64,000 nucleotides of DNA from Edaphobacter paludis (lineage in GTDB: Bacteria > Acidobacteriota > Terriglobia > Terriglobales > Acidobacteriaceae). The stretch is taken from contig NZ_CP121194.1 of assembly GCF_039993895.1 (NCBI RefSeq), forward strand, positions 1,302,001-1,366,000, read 5' to 3'. The translations under genes were made by a program, and so were the position numbers. The notes beneath the pieces are model-generated. The model was given only the letters and a program-made list of their open reading frames with translations. It was not told where the DNA came from and did not search any database. Positions 1 to 9,740 of this stretch are shown here, piece by piece. Positions within the stretch are counted from its first letter, which is position 1, and each line of letters starts with the position of its first letter.

Positions 1-607
1 GTTCGGATTCAATGCCGGTTCTGCGCTGTCGGCGGGTACGCTGGCGACTTCTGCCTTTGTGGCGACCCAGTTCGGCGCGGCGGCGGCGGTCATAGGCTGG
101 ACGGCGGTGGAGTGGATTCGCCAGGGCAAGCCCTCGGCGTTGGGTGCGATTTCGGGCGCAGTGGCCGGATTGGTCGCCATCACGCCCGCGGCAGGATTTG
201 TGTCGCCGATGTCGGCCTTGTGGATCGGCCTGATTGCCGGAGCGTTTTGCTTCACGATGGTCGCAAAGGTGAAGAGCTGGTTTGGGTATGACGACTCGCT
301 TGATGCATTCGGCGTCCATGGTGCGGGCGGAACGCTGGGGGCATTACTGACGGGTATCTTTGCGAACAGCGCGATTAATCCCATCTTTGGTCCCGGCAAG
401 GCTACGGGACTGTTTGAAGGGAACTGGCGCCAGTTGTTCCACCAGGCGTTCGGCGTGGGATTGGCCTGGACGATTTCGATCGTGGGAACGCTTATTATTC
501 TGTTCGTCGTAGACAAGACGATGGGCCTGAGAGTAAGCGAAGAAGACGAACGCGTCGGATTGGACCTGTCGCAACACGGCGAAGAAGGATACGATTGGGC
601 ACATTAG
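1..607 (+). CDS. amt: Ammonium transporter (AmtB/Rh family), C-terminal part
   Basis: The reading frame is already open at base 2, so the gene begins before the window; about 201 residues are visible. The product is an inner-membrane channel of the Amt/MEP/Rh family that carries ammonium into the cell. The Amt signature GFNAGSALS opens the fragment, several hydrophobic helices follow, and the pore histidine lies in VHGAGGTLGALLTG. The cytoplasmic tail ends in a charged segment (SEEDERVGLDLSQHGEEGYD). A PII gene starts 43 bases downstream, the conserved amt-glnK pairing in which PII plugs the channel when nitrogen is plentiful. glnD follows, so this is a nitrogen-sensing operon. Identification is firm; only the N-terminus is missing. 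Confidence 0.95.
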   Translation, partial: FGFNAGSALSAGTLATSAFVATQFGAAAAVIGWTAVEWIRQGKPSALGAISGAVAGLVAITPAAGFVSPMSALWIGLIAGAFCFTMVAKVKSWFGYDDSLDAFGVHGAGGTLGALLTGIFANSAINPIFGPGKATGLFEGNWRQLFHQAFGVGLAWTISIVGTLIILFVVDKTMGLRVSEEDERVGLDLSQHGEEGYDWAH

Positions 608-650
608 TATCGCTGTAGAAGAAATTGAAGGTGCGAGAGGATAGACGGCT

Positions 651-989
651 ATGCAGAAGATCGAAGCGGTGATTCAACCATCGAAGCTGGACGCAGTGAA
701 AGATGCGCTGGTGGAGATTGGCGTTGAGGGGATGACGATCACCGAGGCCCGCGGTCACGGGCGGCAGAAGGGGCATACCGAGTTCTATCGGGGCCGGGAG
801 TATTCGGTGGATCTGCTGCCCAAGGTGAAGCTCGAACTGGTGGTCAAGGACGAGATGTTGGACAGAGCCATTACGGCGATTACGACTGCGGCGCGGACCG
901 GAACGATCGGCGATGGCAAAATATTTGTCTCGAGGATCGATGAGGCCATTCGCATTCGCAATGATGAGCGGGGCGAGGTCGCGCTTTAG
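651..989 (+). CDS. glnK: Nitrogen regulatory protein PII (GlnB/GlnK)
   Basis: This 112-residue protein has the normal PII length. The T-loop carries Tyr51 in RGREYSVDL, the residue that GlnD uridylylates, and the C-terminal part has the GKIFVS element of the nucleotide-binding loop. PII trimers bind ATP/ADP and 2-oxoglutarate and report nitrogen status to Amt, glutamine synthetase control and other targets. Its place between amt and glnD favours the GlnK paralogue, but GlnB and GlnK cannot be separated by sequence alone. The start is supported by an AGAGGA purine stretch upstream of the ATG. Confidence 0.93.
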   Translation: MQKIEAVIQPSKLDAVKDALVEIGVEGMTITEARGHGRQKGHTEFYRGREYSVDLLPKVKLELVVKDEMLDRAITAITTAARTGTIGDGKIFVSRIDEAIRIRNDERGEVAL

Positions 990-1058
990 GGCGATCTGTA
1001 ACCATCAATGTTCTTCAGCAGCCTCTCTGGGCTTCAAGTTTTCTTTTGAGGAAACCGT

Positions 1059-3719
1059 ATGAGCACAATTGAGTCCACAGGCAGCGGGATGCGCGAGAAG
1101 TACCAGCGAAGAATGCTGGAGATTCGCGGCGCGTTCGATTCAGGAGCGTCGGGGGCTGCGACGATTGCTGCCCGGTCAAAGGCCATTGATGAGCTTGCGA
1201 CGGGGCTCTGGGCGCAGGAGGTCCAGCGCGACCGGAGGCTGGCCACCGGAATCGCGCTGGTCGCGATTGGTGGTTATGGCCGTGCCCAGCTATTTCCTTA
1301 CTCCGATGTTGACCTGCTGTTTTTGCTGGATGGCAGGCTGGCCGAGAAGGATGTGAAGGACGCGATTCGGCGTGTGAATCAGGAGATGTGGGACTCCGGG
1401 ATACGCATCTCTCCGGCGACGCGTAAGCTCGCGGAGTGCGAGCGGTTCGACGAGGAGAACGCTGAATTCGCGATCTCGCTGATGGACCATCGCCAGCTTG
1501 CCGGCGACGCTCTCCTTTACCGCAAACTGGCGACAGTGACCATACCCAAGCTGCTGCAGCGGGAGCAGAAGGGATTGATGGCCCGGCTGACGGAGTTGAC
1601 GCGGGCGCGCCATGCGAAATATGGCGACACAATCTTTCATCTGGAGCCGAACATCAAGGATTGTCCCGGTGGCCTGCGCGATATCCATGTGTGCGGTTGG
1701 ATGATGCTGCTGCGCGGAGTTGGGCCGGATGGGTCAGGCCGTGTAGGGGGAAGCGGAAACGCGGAAGAAGACAGCGAGTTTCTCAAGGCCGTGGAGTTTT
1801 TGTGGCTGGTTCGGTGTTTTTTGCACTACCGGCACGAGCGCGACGACAACTCGCTGGACTGGCAGGCGCAGGATGCCGCTGCCGCAGCAGGCGTTGGAAT
1901 GGGAATGGCAAGAGGAGCGCCACCGAATGTCGAAGCTGCGTACTGGATGCGGTTCTACTTCCGCCATGCGCGGCGGGTCGAACGGCGTGTATCGCAGATG
2001 ATGGAAGAGTCGCCCCTGGACAAGCCACGGTTGAAGCTGCTGGGGCTGAGGCGCGAACGGCGCACGGAGCCGTTGCAGCAGGGGTTTCGGGTAGAACGCG
2101 GGCACATCGTGCTGGACGCGCTGGTCGGGGATAGCAGTGGCGCTCCGGCGCATGATCCGGCGCAGGACCCGGACATTGTGCTCGACGTATTCGAGACCAT
2201 GGCGCGGACGGGATGCACGCTGGGTGAAGAAGCAGAGCAGCGGCTGCTGCTTGCGTTGCCGGTGCTCTCCGCGCACCTTGAAGAAGGTCCGGCGCTGTGG
2301 CAGCACCTGCAGCGTATCCTCACCGGACGGAACGCCGGAAATGCGCTGCGGACGATGCATGTGCTCGGCGTGCTGGAGCTCTTAATTCCCGAGTTTCACG
2401 GTATCGATGCTCTTGTGATCCGCGATGCCTATCACCGCTACACGGTGGATGAGCATACCTTTGTGCTGATCGACACGCTGCATGAGCTTGAGGTCGTGCA
2501 GGAAGGACCGATGGGGGAGTGGGCCGCGCAGTTCGGGCGTGTGCTGCGCGAGCTGCCGCATCCGGGACTGCTGTATCTGGCGGCACTGATGCACGACACT
2601 GGCAAGGGCCGCAGCACCGACGATCATGCGAAAGAGAGCATGACTATGGCGCAGAGCGTGCTGGAGCGGCTGGAACTCGATTCATACGAGAGCGGTATGG
2701 TGAGCAACCTGATTGCGAACCACCTGGAGATGTCGCTGGCTGTGCGCCGCGATATCTTCGACCGGCAGACGGTGCGGGCCTTTGCGAACAAGGTGCAGAC
2801 GCCGGAGGTCCTGCGGATGCTGGCGCTGTTTACCTATGCGGACATCAATGCGGTGCATCCCGATGCATTGACGCCGTGGAAGGCGGAGAATCTGTGGCGG
2901 CTTTACATCGCGACGTCGAACTACCTTGACCGCAATGTGGACGAAGACCGTGTGGGCGCGAAGGAAGAGAGCGAACTTGTGCATCGCGTCGCCGCGCTAT
3001 TGCCGGGGCAGCGTGCAGCGGTGTCTGAGTATCTCGATGGATTTCCTGAGCGTTATGTGCTGACGCGAACGCCGGAGCAGATCCGGACAAACTTCCTGAT
3101 GGCGACGAAGTTTGCGGAGGATCCCGTGCAGCTCGATTTTCGTCACGCGCCGGGAGTGAGCGAACTGACGCTGGTGACTCCGGACCGCGCGCTGCTGTTT
3201 GCGAATATGACGGGTGCGCTCGCGGCATGGGGAATGAACATCGTGACGGCGGACGCTTTTTCGAACCGGCATGGAGTCGTCGTGGACAGCTTCCGGTTCA
3301 CCGACAGCTTCCGCACGCTGGAGATGAATGCATCCGAGCATGAGGCGTTTGTGAAGAGCGTTCATGAGGTGATGACCGGCGCGCTCAACGTCGAAAAACT
3401 ACTGAGCGGGCGCAGGCGCGGCAGACGCAAGGTGCCGAAGGTGGTGGTGGAGTCGCGGGTCGAATTCGACGATGAGGCTTCGTCACACAGCACGTTGCTG
3501 GAAGTCGTCGCCCAGGACACGACCGGTCTGCTTCACGCGCTGAGTCTGACGCTGGCCCGGCAGAACTGCAATATCGAGGTGGCTCTGATCGATACTGAGG
3601 GGGAGATGGCAATCGACGTCTTCTATCTGACGCATAAGGGCACGAAGCTGAATCAGGCCGAGGAACGGGCACTGCGGCAGGCTTTGCTGCGGGCCATCGA
3701 AGAAAATGCCCAATCCTGA
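1059..3719 (+). CDS. glnD: Bifunctional [protein-PII] uridylyltransferase/uridylyl-removing enzyme GlnD
   Basis: This 886-residue cytoplasmic enzyme adds UMP to PII when glutamine is low and removes it when glutamine is high. The nucleotidyltransferase domain (about residues 60-200) shows GGYGRAQLFPYSDVDLL with the metal-binding DxD. A helical GlnD/GlnE-type region follows, with an HD phosphohydrolase domain (HDTGKG near residue 510) for UMP removal. Two C-terminal ACT domains (about 700-770 and 805-880) sense glutamine. Length is typical of the family. GAGGA lies 6-7 bases before the ATG. It forms a unit with amt and the PII gene upstream. All expected domains and key motifs are present. Confidence 0.96.
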   Translation: MSTIESTGSGMREKYQRRMLEIRGAFDSGASGAATIAARSKAIDELATGLWAQEVQRDRRLATGIALVAIGGYGRAQLFPYSDVDLLFLLDGRLAEKDVKDAIRRVNQEMWDSGIRISPATRKLAECERFDEENAEFAISLMDHRQLAGDALLYRKLATVTIPKLLQREQKGLMARLTELTRARHAKYGDTIFHLEPNIKDCPGGLRDIHVCGWMMLLRGVGPDGSGRVGGSGNAEEDSEFLKAVEFLWLVRCFLHYRHERDDNSLDWQAQDAAAAAGVGMGMARGAPPNVEAAYWMRFYFRHARRVERRVSQMMEESPLDKPRLKLLGLRRERRTEPLQQGFRVERGHIVLDALVGDSSGAPAHDPAQDPDIVLDVFETMARTGCTLGEEAEQRLLLALPVLSAHLEEGPALWQHLQRILTGRNAGNALRTMHVLGVLELLIPEFHGIDALVIRDAYHRYTVDEHTFVLIDTLHELEVVQEGPMGEWAAQFGRVLRELPHPGLLYLAALMHDTGKGRSTDDHAKESMTMAQSVLERLELDSYESGMVSNLIANHLEMSLAVRRDIFDRQTVRAFANKVQTPEVLRMLALFTYADINAVHPDALTPWKAENLWRLYIATSNYLDRNVDEDRVGAKEESELVHRVAALLPGQRAAVSEYLDGFPERYVLTRTPEQIRTNFLMATKFAEDPVQLDFRHAPGVSELTLVTPDRALLFANMTGALAAWGMNIVTADAFSNRHGVVVDSFRFTDSFRTLEMNASEHEAFVKSVHEVMTGALNVEKLLSGRRRGRRKVPKVVVESRVEFDDEASSHSTLLEVVAQDTTGLLHALSLTLARQNCNIEVALIDTEGEMAIDVFYLTHKGTKLNQAEERALRQALLRAIEENAQS

Positions 3720-3857
3720 GGTGTTTTTTGATAATCCGCTGCCCGTAGTAGGCCAAGTGGCATCGCAGAAGATATTTTGACAGGCAATCACGCAAATCTT
3801 TGCTTCCAGCATGAGAAAAAGTCGTCGGAAGGCAACATCGGTTTTATTATTAGAGAT

Positions 3858-4475
3858 ATGAGCACAGCACCCACTGAAACAACGAGCAGCGGCCGCCCAA
3901 CGACTGCGCCGCAAAAGAATGACCGCTATTTCTTCGGCGCTCTGGAGAGTTTTGGTAAAAACCGCGAAAAGCTTGAAGAAGTGAGCTGGGGCTACGACCA
4001 GCCCGAAGGCATCGTTCTGGCGTCGCTCGATGGCGCAATCAACTGGGTGAGGAAAAATTCCATCTGGCCCATGACGTTCGGCCTCGCGTGTTGCGCTATC
4101 GAGATGATGTCGATGGGTGGCTCGCGGTACGATATCGCGCGGTTTGGGGCGGAGGTCTTTCGGCCCTCGCCGCGGCAGAGCGATCTCATGATTATCGCGG
4201 GACGGGTCTCGCAGAAGATGGCTCCCGTGATCCGGCGGCTTTATGAGCAGATGCCGGAGCCAAAATGGGTCATCTCCATGGGGGCGTGCGCCACGTCAGG
4301 CGGCGTCTTCAATAACTACGCCCTGTTGCAGGGAGTCAATCAGGTGATCCCTGTTGACGTCTATGTTCCCGGGTGTCCGCCGCGTCCTGAACAGTTGTTG
4401 TACGCCATTACTTTATTGCAGGAAAAGATACAGCGTGAGCGTGGTTCTCTGAAAAAGACTTTGAATTTAGCATAA
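3858..4475 (+). CDS. nuoB: NADH-quinone oxidoreductase subunit B (NuoB), solitary
   Basis: NuoB carries iron-sulfur cluster N2, which hands electrons to quinone in respiratory complex I. The 205-residue product shows the ligand pattern [10 protein letters not shown], then GACATSGG and [10 protein letters not shown], so all four cysteines are present. The frame stays open upstream to a TTG at 3777, but the first 27 residues that would add do not look like the family. The ATG at 3858 gives the usual short N-terminus before the conserved core. No other nuo gene is nearby: glnD lies upstream and a secreted protein gene downstream. The gene is therefore separated from the main complex I operon, or is an extra copy; this window cannot tell which. 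Confidence 0.93.
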   Translation: MSTAPTETTSSGRPTTAPQKNDRYFFGALESFGKNREKLEEVSWGYDQPEGIVLASLDGAINWVRKNSIWPMTFGLACCAIEMMSMGGSRYDIARFGAEVFRPSPRQSDLMIIAGRVSQKMAPVIRRLYEQMPEPKWVISMGACATSGGVFNNYALLQGVNQVIPVDVYVPGCPPRPEQLLYAITLLQEKIQRERGSLKKTLNLA

Positions 4476-4612
4476 TAGGGCCAATCTGGGCTGGTTACTT
4501 GCAAGGTTCATTTATAGAGATAACTGGGATCTTTTTACGTTCCCGGCTGGTAAAGTATTGAAAAGATGGTCACCGGAAGGTAACTTTTTACTGGTATGGC
4601 TCACAACCCACG

Positions 4613-4656
4613 TAAGCCCTACTGAATCGAACTAAACTAACTAGCCGTAGGGCTTA
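4613..4656 (+). other. Leader hairpin upstream of the OmpA-like gene
   Basis: A 10-bp perfect inverted repeat (TAAGCCCTAC ... GTAGGGCTTA) with a 24-base AT-rich loop lies just before the OmpA-like gene. It is followed by TATAAAAAATG and then the ribosome-binding site. There is no T-tract, so it is more likely a 5' leader structure or protein-binding site than a terminator. The rest of the 4476-4689 spacer shows no gene. Confidence 0.45.
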
Positions 4657-4689
4657 TAAAAAATGAAAGATTTTAGCGGAGGAAGTTCA

Positions 4690-6318
4690 ATGGTTCATCG
4701 CCCGTTTCGTAGTGTTGGCCGGTTCGTACTGGCTGCATGTGCAGTCAGCCTTGGAGTAGCCACTCTGGGTGCACAGACAGTGCCCAGCACAACCGCCCCC
4801 TTGGGGCCTAACCCTTCGCGTGTAGATATCTTCACTGGTTACTCTTATTTTGGAGCCCATGGGCAGGTTAAGCCGGCGGGAATCAATTACTCCTCGGTCG
4901 ATCTTGGAGCTATCGGCAGCGGCGCCTACTATTTCAACAAGTATTTCGGCGGCGAGGTCAATTTCGTGGCGCATCCGGACGGCAATAACGATGGTCTGTA
5001 TTCGGCATCGGCAGGTCCGATCTTCCGCGCACCAATGCAGAACTTCACGCTCTTCGCGCACGGCCTAGTCGGCGGCGCCAAGCTTGGCGGACCGAACAGC
5101 GAACCACCATTCGCCTATCACGAGCCTTACACCTGGGGCCCGACCCTCACCGCTGGCGGCGGCATGGACTACGATCTGCCGTTCTTCAGCAACCGCTTCT
5201 CACTTCGTCTCTTTGAGGCGGACTACCGTTACGTTCACACCAGCTTCGGCCCCTATACTCCTCCCCCCACGGGTGGCGTTATGGGCGGGCGCGCCAATCT
5301 CAGCGGCGTGGATCTCAGCACCGGTATTGTGACGCACTTCGGCCACGTTATTCCGCCGCCGCCAGTCACGTACACCTGCGCTGTCTCTCCTGCACAGGGC
5401 TACCCTGGCGATCCTCTGACTGTCACCGGTACGGCTCTGAACCTCAACCCCAAGAAGACTGCCACCTACAGCTGGACTGCTGACGGCGGCACGATCACCG
5501 GCACGTCCAACGTTGCCAACATCGACACCAAGAATGCTGCTCCCGGAACCTACACGGCCAAGGGCCACGTAGCCGAGGGTAACAAGCCTGGCCAGATGGC
5601 AGATTGCTCGGCCCAGTACACGGTCCAGGCCTTCCAGCCGCCAACCATCAGCTGCTCGGCGAACCCCTCCAGCCTGAATCCGGGAGATTCTTCCACGATT
5701 ACGGCAGAAGGCGTCAGCCCGCAGAACCGTCCTCTGACCTATAGCTATAGTGCCACCGAGGGTACGGTCAGCGGCAACGGCAACACAGCAACGCTGAGCA
5801 CAGCCGGCGCAGCACCTGGCACGATTACCGTCACCTGCAACGTGGTTGACGATAAGGGTCAGACTGCATCGTCTACCACCAGCGTCACCATCGCCGCACC
5901 TCCGCCGCCGCCGGCTCCTACGGTCAGCACTCTCTGCTCGGTCAACTTCGAGCGTGACAAGCGCCGCCCGGTTCGGGTCGACAACGAAGGCAAGGCTTGC
6001 CTGGACGATGTATCCCTCAAACTGCAGCAGTCGTCGGACGCGAAGCTCGCGCTCGTCGGTAACGCTGCCAGCACGGAGAAGCATGGCGAGCACCTCGCCG
6101 CTGAGCGTGCTGTCAACACGAAGGACTACCTGGTCAAGGAAAAGGGCATTGATGCCAGCCGTATCTCGGTCTACACCGGTACACAAGACGGTAAGACTGT
6201 GACGACGACCCTTATCCCCGCCGGGGCCACGATGGACAGCACTGGTGTCACCGCTGTGGATGAGAGCGCAATGATGGCGAAACCTCATCACCATGCACGG
6301 CACCATGCAAAGAAGTAG
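4690..6318 (+). CDS. Secreted outer-membrane beta-barrel/Ig-like/OmpA-like protein
   Basis: This 542-residue protein starts with a signal peptide (basic N-terminus, hydrophobic stretch, cleavage near LGAQT). The next ~200 residues resemble an OmpA-type outer-membrane barrel with alternating aromatic strands. Two Ig/PKD-like repeats follow (about 225-320 and 325-405), each starting with a Cys-containing strand. A proline-rich linker APPPPPAP precedes a C-terminal segment with features of an OmpA-like peptidoglycan-binding domain (VNFERDKRRPVRVDNEG, then AERAVNTKDYLVKEKGIDA). The C-terminus is histidine-rich (HHHARHHAKK). GGAGG lies 7 bases before the chosen ATG; an in-frame ATG at 4663 lacks one. 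A role linking outer membrane and cell wall is inferred from architecture only. Confidence 0.75.
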   Translation: MVHRPFRSVGRFVLAACAVSLGVATLGAQTVPSTTAPLGPNPSRVDIFTGYSYFGAHGQVKPAGINYSSVDLGAIGSGAYYFNKYFGGEVNFVAHPDGNNDGLYSASAGPIFRAPMQNFTLFAHGLVGGAKLGGPNSEPPFAYHEPYTWGPTLTAGGGMDYDLPFFSNRFSLRLFEADYRYVHTSFGPYTPPPTGGVMGGRANLSGVDLSTGIVTHFGHVIPPPPVTYTCAVSPAQGYPGDPLTVTGTALNLNPKKTATYSWTADGGTITGTSNVANIDTKNAAPGTYTAKGHVAEGNKPGQMADCSAQYTVQAFQPPTISCSANPSSLNPGDSSTITAEGVSPQNRPLTYSYSATEGTVSGNGNTATLSTAGAAPGTITVTCNVVDDKGQTASSTTSVTIAAPPPPPAPTVSTLCSVNFERDKRRPVRVDNEGKACLDDVSLKLQQSSDAKLALVGNAASTEKHGEHLAAERAVNTKDYLVKEKGIDASRISVYTGTQDGKTVTTTLIPAGATMDSTGVTAVDESAMMAKPHHHARHHAKK

Positions 6319-6338
6319 ATAAGACGCAGTAAAGACAT

Positions 6339-6372
6339 AAAGGCTGACTGGGGTGATTCCCAGTCAGCCTTT
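6339..6372 (+). terminator. Rho-independent terminator after the OmpA-like gene
   Basis: A perfect 14-bp stem (AAAGGCTGACTGGG with CCCAGTCAGCCTTT) and a 6-base loop lie 20 bases after the stop codon. A-rich and T-rich ends make it a plausible terminator in both directions, separating this gene from the BNR-propeller gene. Confidence 0.85.
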
Positions 6373-6433
6373 GTGCTGAGTGCGATTATCGTGCTGCGGC
6401 TTATGCTTGTAACATTGAGCTTGTAAGAACTGG

Positions 6434-8509
6434 ATGAATACGTTGACTCGACGGTACAGATTTCAAATTTCTTTCCTTGTATTGTTTCTTGCTTTTACCT
6501 GCCTTCGCGGCAACGCTGCCACCTGGCTACCCTTCGGGCCTGATGGCGGGGACGCAAGAACTGTGGTTGCCGATCCACTGGACCCTTCGCATCTATATCT
6601 CGGCGCAGTTAATGGCTGGATTTACGAGTCCCACAACCGTGGTCAAGACTGGAAGCGTCTCGCGTTGGTTAGCGGTCGCGACGGTCTCGCGCTTGATTCC
6701 ATTGTCATCGACAAGGCGAACCCCAAGCACATTCTGGTTGGCGCGTGGATGTTGGGCGGCCGCGATGGCGGTCTTTATATCAGCAATGACGGAGGCGTCA
6801 CCTGGGTCAGCGACAATGAGATGAAGGGGCAATCGATTCGCGCTTTGGCTGCCTCCTCCTCCGATCCCAGGATTCTCGTAGCGGGTACGCTGCTTGGCGT
6901 ATATCGATCGTCCGATAGTGGTCTCCACTGGAAGTTGATCAGCCCCGAAGGCAGCAAGGAGCTGCATGAGGTGGAATCGATCGCCATCGACCCGGTCGAT
7001 CCGCAAATTATTTACGCCGGAACCTGGCATCTGCCGTGGAAGACGACCGACGGTGGCGAACACTGGAAGAACATTAAAGATGGAATCATCGACGACTCCG
7101 ACGTATTTTCGATCATCGTAGACCCAAAGCAACCCATGACTGTCTACGCCAGCGCCTGCTCCGGCATCTACAAGAGCGAAGACCAGGGTCTGAAATTTCA
7201 AAAGATCCAGGGCATTCCCTCGACCGCCCGTCGAACGCGCGTCCTGATGCAGGATCCGCAGCACCTGAACATAGTCTTCGCTGGGACGACGGAGGGCCTA
7301 TTCCGCTCGAGCGATTCGGGCAAGACGTGGCTGCGCACGACCGGACCTGAAGTCATCGTGAACGATGTGTATGTTGATCCAGCCGACGACAACCGTGTCC
7401 TTCTGGCGACCGACCGGGGAGGGGTGCTGGCCAGCAACGACGGCGGCATGAGCTTTCTGCCCTCGAATCGTGGCTTTTCCTCACGCCAGATCGTGGCTTA
7501 TGTGCAGGATGACGAGCACCCGGCGACGATCTACGTCGGTGTTGTGAACGACAAGGAGTGGGGCGGCGTCTTCGTCAGCAACAACGGCGGCCTCACCTGG
7601 GACCAAATCAGTGCGGGCCTGAATGGCAGCGATGTATTCAGCCTCGGCCAGGCCTCCGACGGCACGATTATCGCGGGCACCGGCCACGGCCTCTACAGAC
7701 TTCAAGGACAGCTGTGGAGCCGCGTCGACGATGTGAGTCTCCAAGCGCCACGAGAAGCCAAAGCCAGCCCCGCAGCACGAAGAAGCAAGCCTGGCGCGAA
7801 ACGTGCGAGCAGACCGGCGGTCGCTTTGGTCAGAAACTTTCACTCGGATTCATTGGGTGGCGTCAACGCAATTGCACGGTCGGGCGATACCCTCTACGCT
7901 GCCACAAACGATGGCCTACTGCAGAGCGTGACCGCAGGCCAGAGCTGGCAATTGACTCCTGGCCTGGAGAGGCAGAGCTGGCGGTTTGTCGCCGCGGCAA
8001 GAGCCATGGTGGCAGTCGCAAGCCTCAACAGCGTCGAACTGACGATCGATGGCGGCAAAAAATGGCAGACGGTCAGCCTGCCGGCTGCAGTCACGCAGCT
8101 TGCCGCCGTGGCCGTCGATGGCGCGGGTGGTCTGTGGATTGGGGGCCGCGAAGGGGTCTTCTTTTCTGAAGATGAAGGCGGGACCTGGCATACGTTGAGC
8201 CGCTTCTCCATTCATGATGTAACCAACCTTTTCTTCGACGCACGGGCAGAGCGCATCCTGATTACCGCCAACAACAGAAACACCATCGTCTACGGAGTCC
8301 ATCTGCCCGACAGAAAAGTGCAGTATTGGAATGCCGGCTGGTCGCTCCGTCTGGCCCGCCCCGTTGGAGACCATCTGGTGGGAGCAACCTTGTTTGACGG
8401 CATCGTCGTGCAGCCGCGTATGGTGGCATCGAAGGAAGTATCTACCAACACCGAAGCCTCGGCCACGACGGAGACTTCCACGAAGCCCGCAATCATTGCT
8501 CGACCATAG
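6434..8509 (+). CDS. Secreted BNR/YCF48-type beta-propeller protein
   Basis: The 691-residue product has a signal peptide (TRRYRF then a hydrophobic run ending near CLRGNAA). It then contains about ten Asp-box/BNR repeats of the form S-x-D-x-G-x-T-W, for example SNDGGVTW, SSDSGLHW, TTDGGEHW, SSDSGKTW, SNNGGLTW, TIDGGKKW and SEDEGGTW. Such repeats form seven- to ten-bladed propellers, as in sialidases, sortilin-like proteins and YCF48/HCF136. A low-complexity basic linker (about residues 440-465) divides the propeller into two halves. No sialidase catalytic residues are evident, so it is probably a binding or scaffold protein at the cell surface. mqnE starts 31 bases downstream, possibly co-transcribed by position only. 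Confidence 0.8.
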   Translation: MNTLTRRYRFQISFLVLFLAFTCLRGNAATWLPFGPDGGDARTVVADPLDPSHLYLGAVNGWIYESHNRGQDWKRLALVSGRDGLALDSIVIDKANPKHILVGAWMLGGRDGGLYISNDGGVTWVSDNEMKGQSIRALAASSSDPRILVAGTLLGVYRSSDSGLHWKLISPEGSKELHEVESIAIDPVDPQIIYAGTWHLPWKTTDGGEHWKNIKDGIIDDSDVFSIIVDPKQPMTVYASACSGIYKSEDQGLKFQKIQGIPSTARRTRVLMQDPQHLNIVFAGTTEGLFRSSDSGKTWLRTTGPEVIVNDVYVDPADDNRVLLATDRGGVLASNDGGMSFLPSNRGFSSRQIVAYVQDDEHPATIYVGVVNDKEWGGVFVSNNGGLTWDQISAGLNGSDVFSLGQASDGTIIAGTGHGLYRLQGQLWSRVDDVSLQAPREAKASPAARRSKPGAKRASRPAVALVRNFHSDSLGGVNAIARSGDTLYAATNDGLLQSVTAGQSWQLTPGLERQSWRFVAAARAMVAVASLNSVELTIDGGKKWQTVSLPAAVTQLAAVAVDGAGGLWIGGREGVFFSEDEGGTWHTLSRFSIHDVTNLFFDARAERILITANNRNTIVYGVHLPDRKVQYWNAGWSLRLARPVGDHLVGATLFDGIVVQPRMVASKEVSTNTEASATTETSTKPAIIARP

Positions 8510-8540
8510 CGCCGGGCTTTAGAAGGAATAGAATCGTACT

Positions 8541-9692
8541 ATGAGCCTTCTTTCAGCAGACGCCCGGCCGCAACACTCGTTCCAGACAGACGATGCATCC
8601 CTCCTGCCCATTGCGGAGAAGGTGCAGCGCGGCGAGCGTCTCAGCTTCGATGATGGCGTAACGCTCTATCGCAGCGGAGATATCCTGGCCGTGGGCTGGT
8701 TGGCCAATCTCGTCCGCGAGCGGATGCACGGCGACCTTGCCTACTTCAACGTCAATCGCCACATCAATCCGACCAATGTTTGTGTCGCCTCCTGCCGCCT
8801 TTGTGCCTTCGGACGCAAGAAGGGCGAAGCCGGAACGTACACAATGGCGCTCGAAGAAGCATGGGAGACAGCGGGCTCCGGCTACTCCGAGGCGATCACC
8901 GAGTTTCACATCGTTGGCGGTCTGCATCCGGATCTGCCCTTTGAGTACTTCATGGACCTGGTGCGCGGCCTAAAGCAGCGCTTCCCCAAGGTGCATATCA
9001 AGGCATTCACCATGGTCGAGGTGGCATTCCTTGCCAAGCGTGGCAAGATGACGATTCCCGAGACACTGCAACGTATGAAAGATGCCGGCGTGGACTCCAT
9101 GCCGGGCGGCGGTGCGGAGATATTCGCTGACCGCGTTCGCCACATCATCTGCGACCACAAGATCGACGGCGGTGAGTGGCTGGAAACCGCGAAGACGGCT
9201 CACCAGATGGGCCTGCGTTCCAACGCGACCATGCTCTACGGCCATGTCGAAAATGACGAAGACCGCGTAGACCACCTGCTGAAGCTGCGCGCAGTGCAGG
9301 ACGAGACGGGCGGCTTTCAGACCTTTATCCCTCTGGCCTTCCACCCCGACCACACCGCACTGGCACATATTCCGCGCACCACCGGAATGCTCGACATCAA
9401 GCAGATCGCCGTCGGTCGCCTCATGCTCGACAATTTCTCCCACATCAAGAGCTATTGGCAGATGGTCTCCCCGAAGATGGCACAGATTGCACTCCGCTTC
9501 GGGGCCGACGATATCGACGGCACCGTCGTCGAGGAGAAGATCTACCACGATGCGGGGGCGACGACTCCGCAGGGAATGCGTCGCGCCGACCTGGTTCGAC
9601 TCATCACAGAAGCGGGTCGTGTGCCCTTCGAGCGTGACACCCTTTATCGGGCGGTGACGCGAAGCGAAGACACGTTCACCGTTGCGGTTTGA
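8541..9692 (+). CDS. mqnE: Aminodeoxyfutalosine synthase (radical SAM), futalosine menaquinone pathway
   Basis: The enzyme adds a SAM-derived adenosyl radical to 3-[(1-carboxyvinyl)oxy]benzoate to give aminodeoxyfutalosine, an early step of the futalosine route to menaquinone. The 383-residue protein has the radical-SAM cluster motif CVASCRLC (Cys81, Cys85, Cys88) inside NPTNVCVASCRLCAFGR, and EFHIVGGLHPDLPFEYF, typical of the MqnE/MqnC/CofH group. The HINPTNVC context and length fit MqnE better than MqnC. No other mqn gene is in the window, so the pathway genes are scattered. The remaining uncertainty is MqnE versus MqnC. Confidence 0.83.
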   Translation: MSLLSADARPQHSFQTDDASLLPIAEKVQRGERLSFDDGVTLYRSGDILAVGWLANLVRERMHGDLAYFNVNRHINPTNVCVASCRLCAFGRKKGEAGTYTMALEEAWETAGSGYSEAITEFHIVGGLHPDLPFEYFMDLVRGLKQRFPKVHIKAFTMVEVAFLAKRGKMTIPETLQRMKDAGVDSMPGGGAEIFADRVRHIICDHKIDGGEWLETAKTAHQMGLRSNATMLYGHVENDEDRVDHLLKLRAVQDETGGFQTFIPLAFHPDHTALAHIPRTTGMLDIKQIAVGRLMLDNFSHIKSYWQMVSPKMAQIALRFGADDIDGTVVEEKIYHDAGATTPQGMRRADLVRLITEAGRVPFERDTLYRAVTRSEDTFTVAV

Positions 9693-9740
9693 GCGGGGAA
9701 CCATTCCTCAAAAATTCGCAATGAAAGAGGTCGGAGTACA

